Origin: Burkholderia sp. Bp8992
GTDB taxonomy: Bacteria; Pseudomonadota; Gammaproteobacteria; Burkholderiales; Burkholderiaceae
Direction of reading: 5' to 3'
Assembly: GCF_003853705.1 (NCBI RefSeq)
Contig: NZ_QTQI01000047.1
Location: forward strand, 1-38,072
DNA: 38,072 nt
This document shows positions 19,710 through 29,800 of this stretch, piece after piece. The translations under genes were made by a program, and so were the position numbers. Every line of letters begins with the position of its first letter. Position 1 is the first letter of the stretch. Under the pieces are notes generated by a model. That model was not told the DNA's origin, did not search any database, and worked only from the letters and a program-made list of their open reading frames with translations.

Positions 19710-20916
19710 TAACAAGAACAAAAACCTTAAACCCGGCTGGCTCCAGGTGAAGTTCGGCGACGTGGTGCGGCTCTCGAAGGCACGCAGCCAAGATCCGCTG
19801 GCCGATGGCTTTGAACGCTACGTTGGTCTGGAACACCTCGAACCAGGCGATTTGCGCATCCGCAGTTGGGGCAACGTTGCTGACGGCGTTACCTTCACCA
19901 GCGTGTTTCAACCTGGGCAGGTGTTATTCGGCAAGCGCCGCGCCTACCAACGCAAGGTGGCCGTGGCAGATTTCTCTGGCGTGTGTTCTGGTGACATCTA
20001 CGTGCTGGAGACCAAGGACGCGAAGGTCTTGCTACCGGAGTTGCTGCCATTCATTTGCCAGACCGATGCCTTCTTTGATCACGCAGTGGGCACATCTGCC
20101 GGCTCCTTGAGCCCGCGTACCAACTGGTCGAGCTTGGCGAATTTCGAGTTTGCACTGCCTCCGATAGATGGGCAGTTAGAGATAGTCAGCGCCATTGCCG
20201 CAATTGATGAGTGTTTCGAAGCCTGCACAACATTGCAAGTCAACGGAAGTACCGTGCTGCAGTCACTGCTCGATCGCATGTGGCGCACGTTTCCTAAGCA
20301 GAAGATTGGCGCTCTTATTGACCAAGGGCTGATTACTCCGCCTCAAGACGGCAATCATGGTGAGAAACACCCGAAGGCGGCTGACTATGTGCCCGAAGGC
20401 GTGCCGTTTGTGATGGCTTCAGATTTGAAGGGGGGGCAAGTTGACCTCACGGGGTGCAGCAAAATCCCCCATTCACTCGCCCGCACGCTGAGGATTGGCT
20501 TTGCCAGATCAGGCGATGTTCTTTTGAGCCACAAAGGAACAGTTGGAGAGGTCGCTAGACTGAGAGATTTGACGACGGATTTTGTCATGCTGTCCCCGCA
20601 GGTTACGTACTACCGAGTGATCAACGGAGCCAAACTCGAACCTGACTGGCTCTACTTCGCATTTCAAACGCCCGGATTTAAGCGCCTCCTTGAGCAGTAC
20701 GGAAAGCAGTCAACCAGGGCTTACGTGGGGATAACAACCCAGCGGGAACTTTCAATTCCGATTGCGCAGGTGCCAGACCAGCGGGAGGTGATTGCAGAAC
20801 TCGTCGCGGTAGAAGTAGCAATCGCAGGAGCAGCGGAACGTGCAGCCTCTGTAGCCAATATGCGGCAGCGTCTGCTTACTGAAGCGCTAGCTGGAGGTGA
20901 TCACAATGTTCACTGA
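19702..20916 (+). CDS. hsdS: type I restriction-modification specificity subunit HsdS
   Basis: 404 residues from GTG at 19702, preceded by GGAGG. HsdS recognises the two halves of the DNA target. The first target-recognition domain spans about residues 8-155 and includes FQPGQVLFGKRRAYQRK; a conserved helix follows (DGQLEIVSAIAAIDECFEAC). The second covers about 195-355 with IGFARSGDVLLSHKGTVGEV and again ends in a helix (DQREVIAELVAVEVAIAG). The second domain has visibly lower GC at third positions than the first, which suggests that it was exchanged separately. It overlaps hsdR by 11 bases. Confidence 0.93.
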   Translation: MSDNKNKNLKPGWLQVKFGDVVRLSKARSQDPLADGFERYVGLEHLEPGDLRIRSWGNVADGVTFTSVFQPGQVLFGKRRAYQRKVAVADFSGVCSGDIYVLETKDAKVLLPELLPFICQTDAFFDHAVGTSAGSLSPRTNWSSLANFEFALPPIDGQLEIVSAIAAIDECFEACTTLQVNGSTVLQSLLDRMWRTFPKQKIGALIDQGLITPPQDGNHGEKHPKAADYVPEGVPFVMASDLKGGQVDLTGCSKIPHSLARTLRIGFARSGDVLLSHKGTVGEVARLRDLTTDFVMLSPQVTYYRVINGAKLEPDWLYFAFQTPGFKRLLEQYGKQSTRAYVGITTQRELSIPIAQVPDQREVIAELVAVEVAIAGAAERAASVANMRQRLLTEALAGGDHNVH

Positions 20917-23887
20917 ATCCAACACCGTTGAAGCCTACGTCCGCGATCTGCTCGCAGGCCCTATGAAGGTCATCTCCGCCAACACGGTTCAGGAACTGCA
21001 AACCGGCTATGGCTTCAGTCCCAAAGGCATTGGCTGGCGCTACGCAGCGCCGGGTGAAGTGCCGCGCCAGATTCAGGAAGTGCTGGTTGAGCCCTGGCTG
21101 CGCGATGCGCTGATCCGCCTCAACCCCGAGATTGCCACTCAGGCCGACCGGGCTGACGAGGTGCTCTACAAGCTGCGCGCCATTGTCTTGTCGGTGCGCT
21201 CGGATGGCCTGATCCGCGCAAACGAGGAAATGACCGCCTGGATGCGCGGCGAGCGCTCGATGCCCTTCGGCCCCAACAACGAGCATGTGCCGGTGCGGCT
21301 GATCGACCTGGATGATCTGTCGCAGAACCAGTACATCGTCACCCAACAGTTCATCTACCGTGCCGGACCTACCGAGCGCCGCGCCGATCTGGTGCTGTTG
21401 GTCAACGGTTTGCCGCTGGTGCTGATCGAGGCCAAAACGCCGGTCAAGAAGTGCATTAGCTGGGTCGATGGCGCGGTGCAGGTGCGCGACGACTACGAAA
21501 AGTTTGTGCCGGAGCTCTTCGTCTGCAACGTGTTCTCAGTAGCCACCGAGGGCAAGGCCTACCACTATGGGTCCATCGGGCTGCCGGTCAAGGATTGGGG
21601 GCCGTGGCACCTGGACGGTGGCGATGCGCAGCACCACCCACTGAAGTCGCTCAAGCTGTCGGTCGAGAGCATGCTGCGGCCGCATGTGGTGCTGGACATC
21701 CTCGGCAGCTTCACCTTGTTCGCAACGGACAAGAAGAAGCGTCGTATCAAGATCATTTGCCGCTATCAGCAGTATGAGGCGGCCAACAAGATCGTCGAGC
21801 GCGTGCTGGCGGGCTATCCCAGAAAGGGTTTGATCTGGCACTTCCAGGGCTCGGGCAAGTCACTGCTGATGGTGTTCGCCGCGCAGAAGCTGCGCATGCA
21901 TGCCGGCCTGAAGAACCCCACCGTTCTGATCGTGGTGGACCGCATCGATCTCGATACGCAGATCACAGGCACCTTCACCGGGGCGGACATTCCCAATCTG
22001 GAAAAGGCCGACACGCGCGAAAAGCTACAGCAATTGCTGGCGCAGGATGTGCGCAAGATCATCATCACGACGATCTTCAAGTTCGGCGAGGTCACAGGCA
22101 GCCTGAACGACCGCAGCAACATCATCGCGCTGGTGGACGAAGCCCACCGCACCCAGGAAGGTGACCTGGGCCGCAAAATGCGCGAAGCCCTGCCCAAGGC
22201 GTTTCTGTTCGGCCTGACCGGCACGCCGATTAACCGCGCCGACCGTAACACCTTCTACGCCTTCGGTGCCGACGAAGACGAAAAGGGCTACATGAGCCGC
22301 TACGGCTTCGAAGAGTCGATCCGCGATGGCGCCACGCTGAAGCTGCACTTCGAGCCTCGGCTGATCGACCTGCACATCGACAAGGCCGCGCTGGACGCGG
22401 CCTACAAAGACCTGACCGGCGGCCTGTCGGATCTGGACAAGGATAACCTCGCCAAGACCGCCGCGAAGATGGCCGTGCTGGTCAAGACGCCCGAGCGCAT
22501 CCGCAAGGTGTGCGAGGACATCGTCGAGCATTTCCAGACCAAGGTGGAGCCTAACGGCTTCAAAGGTCAGATCGTCACGTTCGACCGGGAGTCCTGCCTG
22601 CTGTTCAAGACCGAACTGGACAAGCTGCTGCCACCGGAGGCCACCGACATCGTGATGTCGGTGCAGGCGTCCGACAAGAAAGAGCACCCTGAGTATGCCC
22701 CCTACGACCGCAGCCGCGATGAGGAAGAGCGATTGCTCGACCGCTTCCGCGACCCTACCGATCCGTTGAAACTGATCATCGTAACGGCCAAGCTGCTAAC
22801 CGGCTTCGACGCGCCCATCCTGCAGGCGATGTACTTGGACAAACCGTTGCGTGACCATACGTTGCTGCAGGCGATCTGCCGGGTGAACCGTACTTATTCC
22901 GAACAGAAGACGCACGGTCTAATCGTGGACTACTTGGGCATCTTCGACGACGTGGCCGCTGCGCTGGAATTCGACGACCAGAGCGTCAGGCAGGTGGTCA
23001 GCAACATTCAGGAGTTGAAGGACAGGCTACCCGAAGCGATTCAGAAATGCTTGAATTTCTTCCAGGGCTGCGATCGCACGCTGCAAGGCTACGAAGGCCT
23101 GATCGCGGCGCAACAGTGCTTGCCCAATAACGAGGTGCGCGACAACTTCGCAGCCGAATACAGCCTGCTCAACAAGATCTGGGAAGCGCTGTCACCTGAT
23201 ACGGTGCTGGGGCCCTTCGAGAAGGATTACAAGTGGCTATCGCAGGTGTACCAGTCGGTGCAGCCGTCCAGCGGCCATGGCAAGCTGATCTGGCATTCTC
23301 TCGGTGCCAAGACCATTGAGCTGATCCATCAGAACGTGCATGTGGATGCGGTACGAGATGACCTCGACACTCTGGTACTGGATGCCGACTTGCTTGAAGC
23401 GGTGCTTTCGAACCCCGACCCGAAGAAGTCCAAGGAGATCGAGATCAAGCTCAACCGAAGGTTGCGCAAGCACGCGGGTAACCCGAAGTTCAAGAAACTG
23501 TCGGAACGGCTCGACGCGCTGAAAGACCGTTTTGAGTCTGGACAGATCAACAGTGTCGAGTTTTTGAAGCAGTTGCTGGAGATCGCCAAGGAAACCCTGC
23601 AGGCCGAGAAGGAGGTCCCGCCTGAGGAAGACGAGGATCGCGGAAAGGCAGCACTGACCGAGCTTTTTAACGAAGCGAAGACTGCCGAGACGCCCATCAT
23701 GGTCGAGCGAGTGGTGGCAGACATCGACGAGATTGTGCGCCTGGTCCGCTTCCCCGGTTGGCAAGGAACGCAAGCCGGTGAGCGTGAGGTGAAGAAGGCG
23801 CTGCGCAAGGCCCTCTTCAAGTACAAGCTGCATGCGGATGAGGAACTGTTCGAGAAAGCCTACAACTACATCCGGCAGTATTACTGA
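20906..23887 (+). CDS. hsdR: type I restriction enzyme HsdR (nuclease and translocase)
   Basis: 993 residues from ATG at 20906, with the strong site GGAGGTG 6 bases upstream. HsdR adds ATP-driven DNA translocation and cleavage to the M2S core. The N-terminal nuclease has RADLVLLVNG and LVLIEAKTP, with Asp near 160 and the E-A-K at 175-177, the PD-(D/E)XK set. The SF2 motor has Walker A QGSGKS (from about 314), DEAH (411-414), LTGTP and a C-terminal lobe with VTAKLLTGFDAP and QAICRVNR. The C-terminal helical region docks to HsdM. The gene is intact. It is followed after 8 bases by the PHP-like gene fragment. Confidence 0.95.
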   Translation: MFTESNTVEAYVRDLLAGPMKVISANTVQELQTGYGFSPKGIGWRYAAPGEVPRQIQEVLVEPWLRDALIRLNPEIATQADRADEVLYKLRAIVLSVRSDGLIRANEEMTAWMRGERSMPFGPNNEHVPVRLIDLDDLSQNQYIVTQQFIYRAGPTERRADLVLLVNGLPLVLIEAKTPVKKCISWVDGAVQVRDDYEKFVPELFVCNVFSVATEGKAYHYGSIGLPVKDWGPWHLDGGDAQHHPLKSLKLSVESMLRPHVVLDILGSFTLFATDKKKRRIKIICRYQQYEAANKIVERVLAGYPRKGLIWHFQGSGKSLLMVFAAQKLRMHAGLKNPTVLIVVDRIDLDTQITGTFTGADIPNLEKADTREKLQQLLAQDVRKIIITTIFKFGEVTGSLNDRSNIIALVDEAHRTQEGDLGRKMREALPKAFLFGLTGTPINRADRNTFYAFGADEDEKGYMSRYGFEESIRDGATLKLHFEPRLIDLHIDKAALDAAYKDLTGGLSDLDKDNLAKTAAKMAVLVKTPERIRKVCEDIVEHFQTKVEPNGFKGQIVTFDRESCLLFKTELDKLLPPEATDIVMSVQASDKKEHPEYAPYDRSRDEEERLLDRFRDPTDPLKLIIVTAKLLTGFDAPILQAMYLDKPLRDHTLLQAICRVNRTYSEQKTHGLIVDYLGIFDDVAAALEFDDQSVRQVVSNIQELKDRLPEAIQKCLNFFQGCDRTLQGYEGLIAAQQCLPNNEVRDNFAAEYSLLNKIWEALSPDTVLGPFEKDYKWLSQVYQSVQPSSGHGKLIWHSLGAKTIELIHQNVHVDAVRDDLDTLVLDADLLEAVLSNPDPKKSKEIEIKLNRRLRKHAGNPKFKKLSERLDALKDRFESGQINSVEFLKQLLEIAKETLQAEKEVPPEEDEDRGKAALTELFNEAKTAETPIMVERVVADIDEIVRLVRFPGWQGTQAGEREVKKALRKALFKYKLHADEELFEKAYNYIRQYY

Positions 23888-23895
23888 GGGGAAAA

Positions 23896-23961
23896 ATGAG
23901 CGATATCTCGTGTCGGACTTGGTCTTACCCTGGTGCGCGTTGGTGGAAATTCGACTTCCAC
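23896..23961 (+). pseudogene. N-terminal remnant of a PHP/TrlF-like gene
   Basis: A GAGGGGAAAA site and ATG at 23896 begin 22 codons that include SYPGARWWKFDFH. This matches the N-terminus of PHP-domain proteins and TrlF-like ATPases (usual pattern G-[AS]-R-W-W-K-F-D-F-H-T-H-T-P). The frame breaks right after FDFH, where the second His of the metal motif should follow, and continues instead as an IS3 transposase tail. I infer a gene co-transcribed with hsdR that was destroyed by insertion and deletion. The family match is by memory of the motif, not a search. Confidence 0.5.
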
Positions 23962-24072
23962 AGACGTGTCGATTACATTGAGATGCTCTACAACCCAGTT
24001 CGTCGGCACGGTTTCGCTGACGACCTGTCACCCATAGAGTTTGAACGGCGCTATGTGCCAAACGGCTCGTGA
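23962..24072 (+). mobile_element. IS3-family transposase C-terminal remnant
   Basis: 37 residues with VDYIEMLYNPVRRHG and LSPIEFERRY, the typical C-terminus of IS3-family OrfB (integrase-type DDE transposase). The upstream 350 or so residues are missing. The frame is fused to the PHP-like start. The bases just after the stop (GTGTCTATGAAACTCT) resemble an IS3 end. The element cannot move. Confidence 0.8.
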
Positions 24073-24586
24073 GTGTCTATGAAACTCTGGTCGGTTCAGG
24101 TTGCCCATTTCACCGCCTCAAGAGCTGGCTCGTGATTGATGATTCGGTTTAATGGGCGTATCACCTGAACACAAGCGTTCTCAACCAGGAGCCGCATTCA
24201 TCCTGCTCAACACCGGCGCGGTATTCGGGATGCGAAGGCACAGTAGCAGATTGAAGACTGGCTGGCCGAAGTACACGGCACAAGCAGACGCTAGCGCGTC
24301 GTTAGTTATGCTGAGCCATGGCGTGAACAAGCCAAAGACCCGTGTCAGGCACCTCGTATTCCGAAAGCTGATTGCGTCGTTCGATACAGCGCTACGAGTC
24401 CCAAGACAGATTTCGGTCGAAGTATCTAAGCACGCGACCGCTCTGACGAACATGATACGAAGGCTCTGTTTCGCTTCGGTCGTGCGGTGGACGCCTCACC
24501 ATCGCACGCGGCGCTAGCTATGACCCTAGGAAAGTCGGTATATTGACTAACTCAAAGTTCTTCAGATTGATTTCCGGGGATTTCAC
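24073..24586. other. intergenic debris between IS remnant and GmrSD-like gene
   Basis: About 510 bases without a convincing gene. Open frames of 90-121 codons on both strands lack domain features, ribosome-binding sites and codon bias, and overlap each other. A possible sigma-70 promoter for the next gene lies at its end: TTGACT at 24543-24548 and ATTGAT 17 bases later, just upstream of the GTG start. Confidence 0.4.
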
Positions 24587-26713
24587 GTGTCGCACACGCT
24601 CACAGCAAAAGAACAAACGCTGCAGAAGATTTTCAGCGATGAATATGTGTTTACGATTCCAGGCTATCAGCGTCCCTATTCTTGGGGAAACGACCAAGCG
24701 CAGGAACTCCTTGATGACTTGCTGAGTGCGCTCGAAGTCTCCCCAGAACAGCTCGGGGATTGTGTGCCGTACTTTCTTGGCAGCATCGTCCTCATAAAGA
24801 GTGAAACTTCACCAGACGCGACAGTTGTGGATGGGCAGCAGCGCTTGACCACGCTGACGCTGCTTCTTTCAGCCATCAGAGCCACAATCAGCGACTGTGC
24901 GGTGCAGGCAGGCATCACGAAACGTATCTACGAGCACGGCGATGTCGTCTCGGCCACCGAAGCGAGCTACCGGCTGTCGTTGCGCGAGCGAGACAGAGAT
25001 TTTTTCCGTCAGTACATCCAACACGAGGACGGCCTCGCCAAACTCATTGAGCTGAACTCGACTCTGCCGACTAGCGCGCAGGAGCGCTTGCGGTCCAATG
25101 CCAAGGTCTTCATGAGCGGCCTGTCGAAGTTGCAGGAGGTTGAACTCAAGAGACTGGTCCAGTTCATAATCACGCGTTGCTACCTCGTTACCGTGGCAAC
25201 ACCGGACCTTGATTCTGCGTATCGCATTTTTGGTGTTCTTAATAGCCGCGGTCTCGATTTGAGTGCCACGGATATTTTGAAAGCAGAAATCATCGGGGGC
25301 ATTGAACCCGTTCTGCGAGAGATGTACACGAAAAAGTGGGAAGATGCAGAGGAGGACCTAGGGCGCGACGAGTTCGGCGACTTATTCAGCCATATCCGCA
25401 TGGTGTACCGCAAAGCCAAGCCGCAGGGGACATTGCTGAAGGAATTCAAGGAGCATGTTACACAGACAGCCGAATCACAGACGCTTGTCGACTCTGTTCT
25501 TCTACCGATGGCGAGAGCTTTCGCTGCTCTCACCGATGCTGATTACGCCAGCACAATGCATGCGGAGTTAGTGAACGAGCATCTGCGTTGGCTTAACAAG
25601 CTGGAATTCAAGGACTGGTTGCCACCGGCCTTGGCCTTTTACGTTCGGCATTCCGAGCATCCGGACTTGATGCTGACTTTCTTCCGCGACCTCGAACGCC
25701 TTGCATATTCGATGCTCGCGCGAAAAATTGGGGTCAATGGCCGTATCGAACGCTTCTCGGCGTTAACGGGCGCCATCGAAAATGGCCAGAATCTGTTCGC
25801 CGAGGCATCACCGCTGCAACTTTCCCCGAGTGAGCAATTCGACGCCTATTCGGTGCTGAACGGCCCGCTGTATGACACACACTCTGCACGTGCCGTAGCA
25901 CTATTGCTCTTACGCCTGGACCGTCTTTTGTCCGATGGCGCGGCGGTGTACGAACATGAGGTCGTCTCGGTCGAACATGTGATGCCCCAACAGCCCGCGC
26001 CGAATGGCCAATGGGCGATGTGGGTTCCCGATGCGAAAATCTATCAAAGCTGGGTCCATCGGCTTGGCAACCTCGTGCTACTGAGCCGCAAGAAGAATAG
26101 CTCCGCGAGCAACCGAGAGTTTTCCTGGAAGAAGAATTCCTATTTCACCAAAGGCGGTGTTTCCGGGTTCGCTCTTACAACGCAAGTGCTGCAGCATTCG
26201 GAGTGGACCGTGGACATCATGCAGGCGCAGCAGGCTTCGATGATGCAGGTGTTCGAGACGCACTGGCGTCTGGAGGAGCGCAAGAGCAAATCGGAAATTG
26301 CGAAGGAATTGCTTGGCGAACTGTCATCGGATAGCGATGGCATCTACTTCGAGCTGGAAAGCGCCAAGCACGGCCTTGCCGCAGTGGCGCGGAAAAGTAG
26401 CAGCGCGTTCACGATTCTTGCGCAGTCGCAAGCGCGATTGGACTGGACAGGACAACCACATTCATATCAGCAGTTACGAGAAAGTTTGCGGACGTTTGGT
26501 TCTCTACAGCTGTCCGCGGACGGCTCTCATCTGGTTTTCACGCAGGATGTGAACTTCGTCAGCCCCAGCGCCGCGTCCGCTACCGTCTTGGGCAGAACGG
26601 ACAACGGGCGGAATTCGTGGCGCCTCAAAGGAACGACGATTACCTATGCCGCATGGCAGGACAATTTGCCGGCCGACAAGTCGCCGAGCGAGACCGAAGG
26701 CGATGACCGGTAA
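24587..26713 (+). CDS. GmrSD-like DUF262/DUF1524 nuclease with DUF4357-like tail
   Basis: 708 residues from GTG at 24587. The N-terminal DUF262 domain shows IPGYQRPYSWG (24-34) and DGQQRLTTLTLLL (82-94), the nucleotide-handling ParB-like site. A DUF1524 domain follows with VEHVMPQQ (His464) and HRLGNLVLLSRKKNSSASN (His491, Asn495), the His-Me finger nuclease. This fusion matches GmrSD-type IV restriction enzymes, which cut modified phage DNA. The last 80 residues contain VNFVSPSAASATVLGRTDNGRNSW (given here in part by its first and last residues only in spirit): a DUF4357-like module with SPSAA and GRTDNGR. It stands alone, converging with zorD 125 bases away. Confidence 0.85.
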   Translation: MSHTLTAKEQTLQKIFSDEYVFTIPGYQRPYSWGNDQAQELLDDLLSALEVSPEQLGDCVPYFLGSIVLIKSETSPDATVVDGQQRLTTLTLLLSAIRATISDCAVQAGITKRIYEHGDVVSATEASYRLSLRERDRDFFRQYIQHEDGLAKLIELNSTLPTSAQERLRSNAKVFMSGLSKLQEVELKRLVQFIITRCYLVTVATPDLDSAYRIFGVLNSRGLDLSATDILKAEIIGGIEPVLREMYTKKWEDAEEDLGRDEFGDLFSHIRMVYRKAKPQGTLLKEFKEHVTQTAESQTLVDSVLLPMARAFAALTDADYASTMHAELVNEHLRWLNKLEFKDWLPPALAFYVRHSEHPDLMLTFFRDLERLAYSMLARKIGVNGRIERFSALTGAIENGQNLFAEASPLQLSPSEQFDAYSVLNGPLYDTHSARAVALLLLRLDRLLSDGAAVYEHEVVSVEHVMPQQPAPNGQWAMWVPDAKIYQSWVHRLGNLVLLSRKKNSSASNREFSWKKNSYFTKGGVSGFALTTQVLQHSEWTVDIMQAQQASMMQVFETHWRLEERKSKSEIAKELLGELSSDSDGIYFELESAKHGLAAVARKSSSAFTILAQSQARLDWTGQPHSYQQLRESLRTFGSLQLSADGSHLVFTQDVNFVSPSAASATVLGRTDNGRNSWRLKGTTITYAAWQDNLPADKSPSETEGDDR

Positions 26714-26838
26714 TTTCTGAGGCGAAGTTAGGTCCTCTGAACCCGCCGGTCAAGCTGCTTAGCAAGCTCGTTGCACACCGGTACCTGTCTGTCGCACTGA
26801 CCTAAGCAACGGGCTGGCGCGACAGATGGGTACCGACA

Positions 26839-29800
26839 TCAAACATCCGCCGATTGCCATTCGGCAAAGAGCATCCGCTCGACCTCGAGCATGGTTGTTT
26901 CATGCGCTTGAAGCAGGTCGCCGAGATGCTTCTGGTCAACCAACTCGACAGAGTTCAAATGCGCGTTTTCGTTCGCCTGCGCATTGAAGAACTGATTTGT
27001 GACACAGACTTTTTCGAACGACACATTGGGGTGCCTACGTCGGTAGAACGCTTCGCCAGCCACAACCTCTTTCACAGCGTCCCATCCGAGTTTTGTTCCA
27101 TCAATTCCGCTGGACTTGGCCTGAATAAGCTGACCTCGATTTCCGTCAATGGCCACAATGTCGACGCCGTTGTCATTCGTGCCCGGTGTCCGGTAGCAGT
27201 TATACCCACGCTTGCTCCAAAGTGCACCTACAAGGCACTCGAAGTGTTGCCACCCCATACGCTGTGCCATATCCAGCGTGATGCGTTCATCCAGGCCGTC
27301 ACTCTGCGAGTGCGGCACCACGTCCGTGAGGTTAAAGTCGGACGGCACCACGTCTCCGGCGCCGTTGAGCATGTCCTCTGACAACCCTCTCTTATGAGCT
27401 AGCAACTGGTCGAGCTTGACGTCGAAAGTCATAAAGTCGTCAGCCCAAACAGTTGGGTAATACACGTACACAGGCTTCGTCTGATTGATGCGGTACGCAC
27501 GGTCGGTGGCCTGGTCTTCTTTGGCCGGATTCCATGTGCGCGAGTAATGGATAACGTGGTTCGCCGCCTGGATGTTTACGCCGAACCCGACGGCGACCGG
27601 CGAAAGAACAAGGACACCGAAGCCCGGCGTGTCTTGAAAGGCCTTGATTCTCTTTTGCCGACTGGCGACGTGACTCGAGGACGCACTTGTATCACCGTTA
27701 ATGATGTCGGGACGATACCCGAATTCGGCTTCGATGTAATGCTGCAGGAGTCGCTGAATCTCCCGGAACTCGCAAAAGACGATTGCCTTCTCGCCCTTCG
27801 CTCTGATTTCCGAGAGCTGCCCGAGTAGCCAATTGAGCTTCGGGGATTTCGCACGATAGTCGCCCAATGGTTCCGGCTTGAACACGCTTAGACCGTGCAC
27901 TCGTGGGTCAGCACATACCAGCCTTAGGTAGTGTAGCAACCCGAGGTGATTCTTGAACGGCGTCGTATGGTTGGGCTCCTGGCGCCGTTTGAATCCATCC
28001 ACCGCCTTCGCGTAAAGGTTCCGCTGAACGCCAGAAATTGAGAGCCGCCGGCAATCTTCGACAACGATTTTCGGAGGTAGCCCCGTATCGACCTCAGTCT
28101 TCAGGCGCCGGAGAATCTGGGGCGAGATGCGAGCGCGCAATTCTTCGACACGAGCTTTTTCTTCGTCAGTCTTCGCCTCAATCGGCTTCCGGTACCGCTC
28201 ACCAAAGTCGTTCAAGGCACCGAGCAAGCCCGGTTGCACATAGTCGAAGAGACACCACATATCGGCCAAGGTGTTCTCCACCGGCGTCCCGGTGCATGCA
28301 ATCCTGAACGCGACATTCTGCTTCTTGGCGGCCCGGGTCACCATTGCAGCTGGGTTCTTGATGCGCTGCGCCTCGTCGCACACCATCAAGGACCACTTTT
28401 GTGCCGCAAACGAAAACTCCAAGTCTCGCAATGTCTCGTATGTCGTCAAAACCACCTTGGCATCGCCAATCCAGTTGGGCTTCAAAAACTTGACCAGGCC
28501 ATCCTCGGTCTGCAAGCGTTGGTCTATCTGGCTGCGCGGTACGCGAAACGCGGCAAGACTTTCGCCGTATGCAGTCAATAGGGGCAATGCTCCAGGCTGA
28601 AAGAACTTGTTAGCTTCCTCTGCCCAGTTTTCCAGCAGTGAGACCGGCGCGACTACGAGCATTGGATTGATGATGGGGTCCCTCTCCAGCAACCAGGCCA
28701 TAAGCGCCAGCAATTGGAAGGTCTTACCCAGCCCCATGTCGTCTGCAAGGATTGCGCCGCGAACCTGGTAATCGGTTTGCAGACTGAAGAGATGCTGCAT
28801 CCACGCGAGACCCGCTTGTTGATGCGGCAACAATGAGAACTCCGGGCGAATGCTTTCCGGAAGCTTCGGACGAGCAGGTACGGCCTGCAGCGCTTCACGA
28901 CGCAACTCTTCGTATTCGAGTGCCTGAATGTTTGCACGCAGAACTAGCTGCTTTTTGGCCACGCTTTCGCTGGGCCGGTTGCGCGCGTTTTCCGGGTCAA
29001 ACTGCTTACCCGACTCCAAATCTGAAAAGACGCTCTCGAACGTCGAGATGATTTCTTTCGCATCAGTCAGCGAAATGGGGTCCTTGAGCCAAGGGACGTC
29101 GAGCTGAACCACGCCTTTCGCGTCAGCGACCTGTACATCATCCTTCAGCTTCTCAATAGCAAGCTTGTTGGTCGGCACGGCCACCGGCTCGCCACCGTCC
29201 TTCGACTGATAAACAATGACAGGCAGAATGTTGTCAGGAAACCAACCTTCACCCTCGTCCTTCTTCGCGATATACGGCGAATGGTAGGGCTTCTCCACAC
29301 CAATCGATTCGATGCGCGCAGAGTAGCCAGCCAGGTTGTGGACCTGAGCGTAGGAGACCAGCGTCGGAGGAATGCGACGCTGTGCCAGTGCAGCCGACAA
29401 TTCTTTGAGTTGCTGCTCCGAATCTCCCTGCAGAGCAAGGTCATAGCCCTGCCAGGCAAGCAGTTGGTGGCCCTGCGCCAGCGACCTGGAGAGAGCCAAG
29501 ATGAACGCGGAAAGTTCGTTGTCGTCGAGCCAATGCGTCTTCGAGGAGGTCGGTCCGCTCGCCACTGCAGATTCGATAAGCAGGCCGATACGTACTGGAT
29601 AGCCCGCAGCATTTCGCTCGAACGTCGGTACGAAGCGTTCGTAGTCGAGGCCGGCGTCTTCACGAGCACGTTCGAATTGTGATTCTTCGATGACGTCAAT
29701 CGCATCTGCACCGAGTGCCGCGAAGGGGTTGAGCAAAAAAGCTTGGGCCCGAGAACCTGCCACCCGCCGTCCGGGCAACCGCCTTATTTCACGAAGCACG

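Noticed and set aside
24152-24517. Plus-strand frame of 121 codons and an opposing one of 90
   Set aside because: No ribosome-binding site, no domain, no codon bias; both overlap in IS-scar DNA.
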